DNA from: Acridotheres tristis | Lineage: Eukaryota; Chordata; Aves; Passeriformes; Sturnidae | Length of the DNA: 64,000 nt | Reading direction: 5' to 3' | Assembly (NCBI GenBank): GCA_037013685.1 | Contig: CM072919.1 | Span: 31,971,435-32,035,434, forward strand | Shown: piece by piece, positions 58,526-64,000 of the stretch | Layout: every line of letters begins with the position of its first letter | Numbering within the stretch: the first letter of the stretch is position 1 | The notes under the pieces: generated by a model | Database searches by the model: none | The model's input: only the letters and a program-made list of their open reading frames with translations | Told to the model about the DNA's origin: nothing | Program-made: the position numbers and the translations under genes

Positions 58526-61052
58526 TTATAACATCCACTAGTTCGTTTAGTACTCTGGAATGAAAGTATTAGTTTGTGGTTTTTTAATGGAACTTTGTTG
58601 GCTGAGCATGTCAGCCATTTGTATGTGGTGAATCAATTGGTTATTATCAGCAGAGTGTACTAACCCCGTGTGTAACTGTCTCCGAGTTTGCCAAAGAGTG
58701 TGAATGTCTTCCTGTGAGCTTATTACACAGACTAGTAAAGGAAATCATGTTGCATGTGAGTCAACTTTATATCACAATAGCTGCTTATTTCTAAGTATTT
58801 TGTACTTTGTACTTGTACCCTGATTTAAATCCATTGCTGTATCACCCGGCTCAATTAATATGCCACCTTATATGTATGTTTAAGAACCAGTCTTATTTAT
58901 GTCCCATTTAACTGAATCATTTTCTATTGATCTCCTGGACATATTGCAAGACCAAAGGCTACCCTCATAGAATGTACTAAATATGTATTTAGGAGACTGA
59001 AATTTCATTAGTAGTACAGAAATATATTCTAAATATATTCACATATGACTTTTGTGAATTCTCAGTAGAGTCCAACGGATTTCTAGTTTCTCACAGAGTA
59101 CAAATAATGTATTCTTTAACTTAGAGGGGAACTCTTTCCTTTCAGCCATTTCTTATTGTTATCTCTAATTGCTGCCAAAAAAAGTTTAGATTTTCTAGAG
59201 GCATTACAAAATGTTTTAATTTCAGGCTAAAAAGATTGCCTTTTATATTTTTTCTGGCATTCAGAGAATATCACAATATTTTTATATCTGTTAATTAGAA
59301 TAGTTTAATAGGAATGTTACAATTTCTAAGTCTTATTGAAAAGATTAAAAAGTAATCTAATGAGAAGCAGTGTCTAATGAACTTACTACAGTCTTGGGTA
59401 AGAAAAGAAGTCACTATAAAAATATTTGAATGTTGTTTAATTCTATTGGTGTATCTCCACAAGAATATCAAAATACATTCAATTGAATGAAAGGTTACTT
59501 CTATAGAGGAATGGGAAAATCAAACCAATATTTCTACTCACAAAAGACATCCTGTTCATCCATCTTCTTTGGATTTTTTTGCATTTTCCCTTTCTGCACA
59601 TTCCCCCATGCAGACAAATCAAATATGTGGAAGCCCTTGGTTCTTCGCCTATTGATGGAGCTAGCATAATTCCCTTTCCCTTCATAGATGAAAGACTGGA
59701 GCCTGTACATGTCATTAGGATCAAACAGAATAATTAGACAACAGAAAAAAAAAAGGAAGATTTCTTTATTTAAGAAAGAGTGAAATGGTTTTTTGCACAG
59801 TTGACCTGCTTTGATCTACACAGCCTTCTCGAGGCTTCGGACACCTTTGCTGTCACTTCTCCAGCAAAGGACAATGTGAAGCTTGGCTGAGAAAGGGGAA
59901 TGAAAATGTACATTGCTGACTTTATTTCAGGGTACACGAATATGAGGTGCTGACCCAGTTCCCAACACAAAAAAAAAGGAATTCGTAAAATTAGTAACAT
60001 CTTGGGAAGTACTTCCAAAATTGATAGAACTTGACCAGTGTCCACAGATGTAAGAAAAACTTGATGAAGGCAATTCTTTTTATTTTTCTCTTAATGATAC
60101 AAGGAGATTACAATGAAAACCCTCCCACTAGAGAAAACTTTTAGCAGTAATGCAGCTCCAGGACCAAGATGAGCAGACTTGCACAGAGATGACTTCTCAG
60201 GCTGGTTGCTATGAATCCCATAAACCTAGCTCCTAGAGAAGTGGAGGAGGTAAAGATGCCAGCTGGTTGTATTGAATAACACATCAGCTATTTCTGCTGA
60301 AGATTTTTGCTCAAGGGGTTTTAGGACAGGCCATCTGCACGAAAAGAAAGGTTGTTCATGGTAAACATATGTATCTAGCATGTGTCACTCCTCTACTGCC
60401 TAAGCAATTTGCAGGATCAAAGTGCCTGAGTGACTTCTGATAAAGGAAGGAAATAACAATTGCATTAAATACAAGACCTAGGAAGAATAATCTACCTCAT
60501 TAAAAACAAATGTAATACTATGGATTTCTATATTTTAAGTGGCAAGTTCACTTAATAGTTTAGAGGACAAAATTAGGTGTTTTGCTTATAAACAGAAGTG
60601 TAGAGGGATAATATGAGTTTAAATGAAATATGGTTTGTATCCTGTACAGATTCATGGTGTATGGAAGGGATTAAGGGCCTGAATCTAATGTCATAGTTTC
60701 CACTGTGAAAAAATAAATACACCTCTATCTGAATGAGTTGCAAATCCCCATCTTCAAGGAATAAGTTATTGCCATCCCTGTAAATTTAACGTTGATGCTT
60801 GATAAATTAAGTGAGGAATAATCTGAGAACAGTTTTAATCAAGTGGACTTGAAAGCCATTTTCTTCCTGTTGATTGTTTGTTTGTTAATGTAGATGTTGT
60901 TTCTACTGTCTGCCCCTTCTAACTGTTTCTTCTTATTTTCCTTTCTTATGTCAGTTCCAGTGGACACTGACCAAGCTTGAACAGGACTGCAAGCCTACTC
61001 ACTTATCTTTTCCAAAACCCCAGTTCTTTTATTGCATGCAAGATAATGCCAT
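58526..61052. other. AT-rich unique sequence, no gene seen
   Basis: No gene or repeat family recognised. A-runs occur at 59741-59753 and 59967-59976. Short frames of 81-91 codons (59479-60045, minus) have no recognisable domain. Confidence 0.4.
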
Positions 61053-61975
61053 CTTAGAATCATATATTTGAGGAACAATTAAGATTGGAAAAGACCTCTA
61101 AGATCATCAGGTCCCACCACTTCCAAGTCCACTAAGTGCCACACTCAATTTATTTTGAATGCTTCCAGGGATGGCAATTTCAACAATTCCCAAGATATCC
61201 TGTTTCAATACCTGACCACATCTTCAGTGAAGAAGTTTTTTCTAATTTCCAGACTAAAACTCCCCTAGTGCAGCTTGAGTCCATGTCCTCTTCCCCTGTC
61301 ACTGGTTGCCTGGGACAAGACACCAACCCTCACCTGCTTACAGCTACCTTTCAGGCACTTGTAGAGAGTGATAAGGTCACCCCTGAGCTTCCTTTTCTCC
61401 AGACTGAACAACCCCAACTGCTCCAGCTACTCTCCATATGACTGATTCCCTGGGCCCTTCACCAGCTCCCTTGCCCTTGTCTGGACAAGCTCCAACACCA
61501 CAGTGTCCTTCCTGTCATGAGGGGCCCATAACTGGGCACAGAACTCGAGGTTCTGTCTCACTGCCAAGTAGAATGGGACAATCAGCCCTGCTCCTGCTGG
61601 CCACACTATTATTGATATAGGCCAGCATGCCATTGGCCTTCTTGGCCACCTGGACACAGTCCTGCTGCATGTTCAGATGCTGTTGACCAGCATCTCCCTT
61701 TTCTGCTGGGCAGCTTTCCAGGTGCTCTGTCCCAGCCTGCAGCACTGCAGTTGTGACCCAAGGGCAGGACCTGACACTTGGCCTTATTGAACCTCACACC
61801 TTTGGCCTTGGTCCATCAATCCAGCCTGTCCAGATCCCTCTGCAGAGCCTTCTGCCCTCCAGGAGCAACAGTCTGACCAGACTTCCTTCTCTGCAAACCA
61901 AATGAGGGTGCACTCAACCCTCTCATCCAGCCAGATCATTGATAAAGCTATTAAACAGAATTGGCCCCAAATGGA
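61053..61975 (-). mobile_element. CR1 LINE, 3' fragment, minus strand
   Basis: The left end is a CR1 tail (TTAGAATCATATATTTGAGG then AAGATTGGAAAAGACCTC). The 3' region follows through AGTGAAGAAGTTTTTTCTAA, GCTTCCTTTTCTCCAGACTG and CTGGGCACAGAACTCGAGG, into the segment around the 3' end of ORF2 (TTGGCCTTATTGAACCTCAC and CATCCAGCCAGATCATTGAT). It is about 0.9 kb long, 5'-truncated, with no intact coding frame. By eye it keeps the standard CR1 phrases better than the 56.6 kb copy, so it may be younger. Confidence 0.92.
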
Positions 61976-63327
61976 ACGTCATCCTGTGTTGCTATGAACA
62001 GAAATTCAAATTCTCTTTCTTTTAAAATTACCACTTCACAGATCAATTCTGCTCTTCCTTCTCTTTTGATATCTATTTTTACCACTGTACTCAAAGCATT
62101 TCTTATTGTGGATATTGATTTGTTTCTTTCCCTGACCTCTTATTTCTTCCTTTCACAGTCCAGGAGAACACATTTGAAAAAGTGGCAAACTGTAGAAATC
62201 TTTTATACTAAAGCTGAGAGGTCTTTCTGCATTCACTGAGATTAGACTGTAACAACTTTAAATACTAAATAATTGATTCTGGAGATTACTAAAAGCAGAA
62301 TAAAGCAGCTTCTCAAATGTAGCATCTTAAAAAGAAATTACATTCACAAAGGTCATCAGTAATTCTATCATTACCTCAGACTGACCAGTGTATTGTTGCT
62401 GTATTACTATCATAGTAAAAAGATTAAAAAATATCATGTTCAGCAATCCCAAAAAAGAAAAAAGTTTGGGTTTCAAACCACAATTACCAAAATTATGCAT
62501 GGATTCATTGACTCTACTTTAAAATTGTGGTGGCTTTTTGAACTAGAAAATTATAGAATTTTTTTGTTATTTAACTATATATCTTATCATTTTATGCAAA
62601 TGAAAAATATTTAATCTGTAAAAATAATTTTATTAATAATTATTAAAAATGTATTCTTTTACAAAGTTATTTGAAAATTCTCTTCCAGAGTTATAAGAAA
62701 CATTATTGTGCTTACAGTTATTACGGAAATGTTCAGACAGGTTTTTTTCGTGTGTTTTTAACAAAAAATTCTAAGTCTAAACAGTGATAACTCTCCGTTC
62801 CTGAGAGTTATCCAAAGTCTCTGTGAGTTTATTTTATGTTTCTTACAAACTATGATTTCCACTTCTGTAACTAGAAGGAAAACGTCTTTTAAAAATCAGG
62901 TCCTTAGATAATGGGGGACTGCATATGTTTAAAATATTTATTTGTTGTTAATGTAGTTCAGGAGTAGTATGTACTTGTACAGTGGAGCTGAGTATGATCA
63001 TATTAAATGAATATATTTTTCAGTTGATTATTCTTCTGTATTTGTCATATAAATTGGAAAGAGGAAAATAACTTTTTCTGTTTGAGCATAAAACAAATTG
63101 GACATAATGGCACATAAAAAACAAACCATAATCACACTCTTGGAAATGAATGCATTTTACAGGATATGTAGCCATTAAGGCAGTCACAACATTTTAAACC
63201 TACTCAGTTCAACACACCTGCAATCTATTCACTTTCTGATGGCAGCATTTTTGTGAAGCTGGCACTGATAATTAAATAAATTGTAGGTGGAAATCCTAAA
63301 CTCATCTTGCATGAAAATGTGCCAGAT
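61976..63327. other. AT-rich unique sequence, no gene seen
   Basis: No gene, repeat family or RNA recognised. Very AT-rich stretches occur at 62580-62660 and 62930-63010. Confidence 0.45.
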
Positions 63328-64000
63328 TGTATTGGTTTGAAAGTAAAACCAGTGCGAGACTCCAAGTCAGTAATACCATTTAATAGGAGAAAAGAGAAAA
63401 AATAAAATACATGCAATAATATAAAAGAAACAACCACCGACACAGTCAGAAATACAACCTGACACCCTGTCAGTCAGGGTGTTGGTAGCAGTCCATATAA
63501 ATGGTGGCTGCAGTCCTCCTGGATGACAGATGTGGTTCCATTGAAGCAGTGCTCCTGTAGAAGGTGCAGTTTTCCTCCGAACATCCAGCGGTGATGTGGA
63601 AATGATCCGACTTTCCTCTGGGATCCAGTAGAAAGTTCTGCCCTCGTGTCCCAAACCCCAGTTTTTTATCTAGGTAGGAAAGGCTTGGCTCCTGCCCCTG
63701 GCTGGGGCATCTCCCAATGGGATGATGGAATTTTATCAGTCACACAATAGGACTTAATGGCCCATTAAGGGAATATATCTTCTGGAGGAAGGATGAGTTG
63801 TGAATAGATAACGATGATCATCCCCCGATCTTATCAGATGGCACATCAGCAGAGGATATCTCCCACAGAGATAAGGATCACCACCCCTCCCACATTTGAG
63901 CAGATGGTGATAGAATACACAAATGTTGCATTGTACCCCAGGACACAGATTTATCTTCCTTTGTCTTTTGTATTTCACTGAACATTTTTTGGTTCACTCC
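63328..64000 (+). mobile_element. Endogenous retrovirus LTR, family E (cut by window end)
   Basis: Starts TGTATTGGTTTGAAAGTAA at 63328, continues with AAACCAGTGCGAGACTCC and a series of phrases that I recognise as a common songbird LTR (GGTAGCAGTCCA, GGTGGCTGCAGTCC, GATCCAGTAGAAAG, TTTTATCTAGGTAGGAA, CATCTCCCAATGGGATGATG). The first 12 bases resemble the family B start. A perfect hairpin lies at 63462-63482. The left target duplication should be CAGAT (63323-63327). The right end is outside the window, so solo LTR or provirus cannot be decided. The strand given is that of the TG-start. A minus-strand frame of 95 codons crosses it and matches nothing known. Confidence 0.85.
63462..63482. other. 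Hairpin inside family E LTR
   Basis: ACACCCTG (63462-63469), loop TCAGT, CAGGGTGT (63475-63482). I recall the same stem region in related avian LTRs, which suggests a family feature rather than chance. Confidence 0.7.

Noticed and set aside
1..64000. CRISPR array, prophage, operon or other prokaryotic system
   Set aside because: Base composition, CR1 and LTR content and absence of dense coding frames show vertebrate nuclear DNA.

Overview
This window looks like an AT-rich, gene-poor stretch of a bird genome, most likely a songbird. I found no protein-coding gene I could defend, and no tRNA, rRNA, CRISPR array or prokaryotic feature. The bird call rests on chicken-repeat-1 (CR1) LINE copies, recognised by their GATTCTGTATGA-type 3' ends and by decayed esterase, endonuclease and reverse-transcriptase segments, and on several long terminal repeats (LTRs) of avian endogenous retrovirus type. 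The songbird inference rests on recognising LTR types from memory, without a database search.

Layout: 1-1129 family A LTR, minus strand, cut by the window edge; 4658-5373 family B LTR, minus; 11545-12108 CR1, plus; 13828-14212 LTR-like, minus; 16336-16445 CR1 tail, minus; 18840-22140 long decayed CR1, minus, with recognisable ORF1 esterase, endonuclease and RT; 22725-22800 and 23545-24425 LINE fragments, plus; 24487-25928 complete family A element, plus; 34849-35854 family C LTR, plus; 38387-39066 family D solo LTR; 45018-46339 complete family A element, minus; 56307-56660 pentanucleotide array joined to two abutting CR1 copies (56656-58525, minus); 61053-61975 CR1, minus; 63328-64000 start of a family E LTR, plus. 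Two long intervals (25934-34848 and 46345-56306) hold almost no recognisable repeat and no convincing exon.

The best new signal is the structure of the family A elements. Two copies at unrelated sites have perfect 5-bp target-site duplications (CCTTG and ATTAC), so their ends are certain. In both, the duplication-bounded unit extends about 40-55 bp past an 18-nt tRNA-Gly(GCC) primer binding site; this site is a perfect 18/18 match in one copy and 16/18 in the other. A solo LTR should end before its primer binding site. The 3' terminal 28 bp of one copy also nearly match the inverted 5' end of the family B LTR. Several families share the terminal motif TGTNNTGGTTTGA at both ends. Other items are three adjacent hairpins at 49324-49389, a perfect 11-bp-arm hairpin at 15693-15720, and a (AGAAT)n array with a longer internal period growing from a CR1 3' end.

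No genes work together here. The window is a record of retroelement insertions in a gene desert or very large intron. No retroviral gag, pol or env remnant was recognised.
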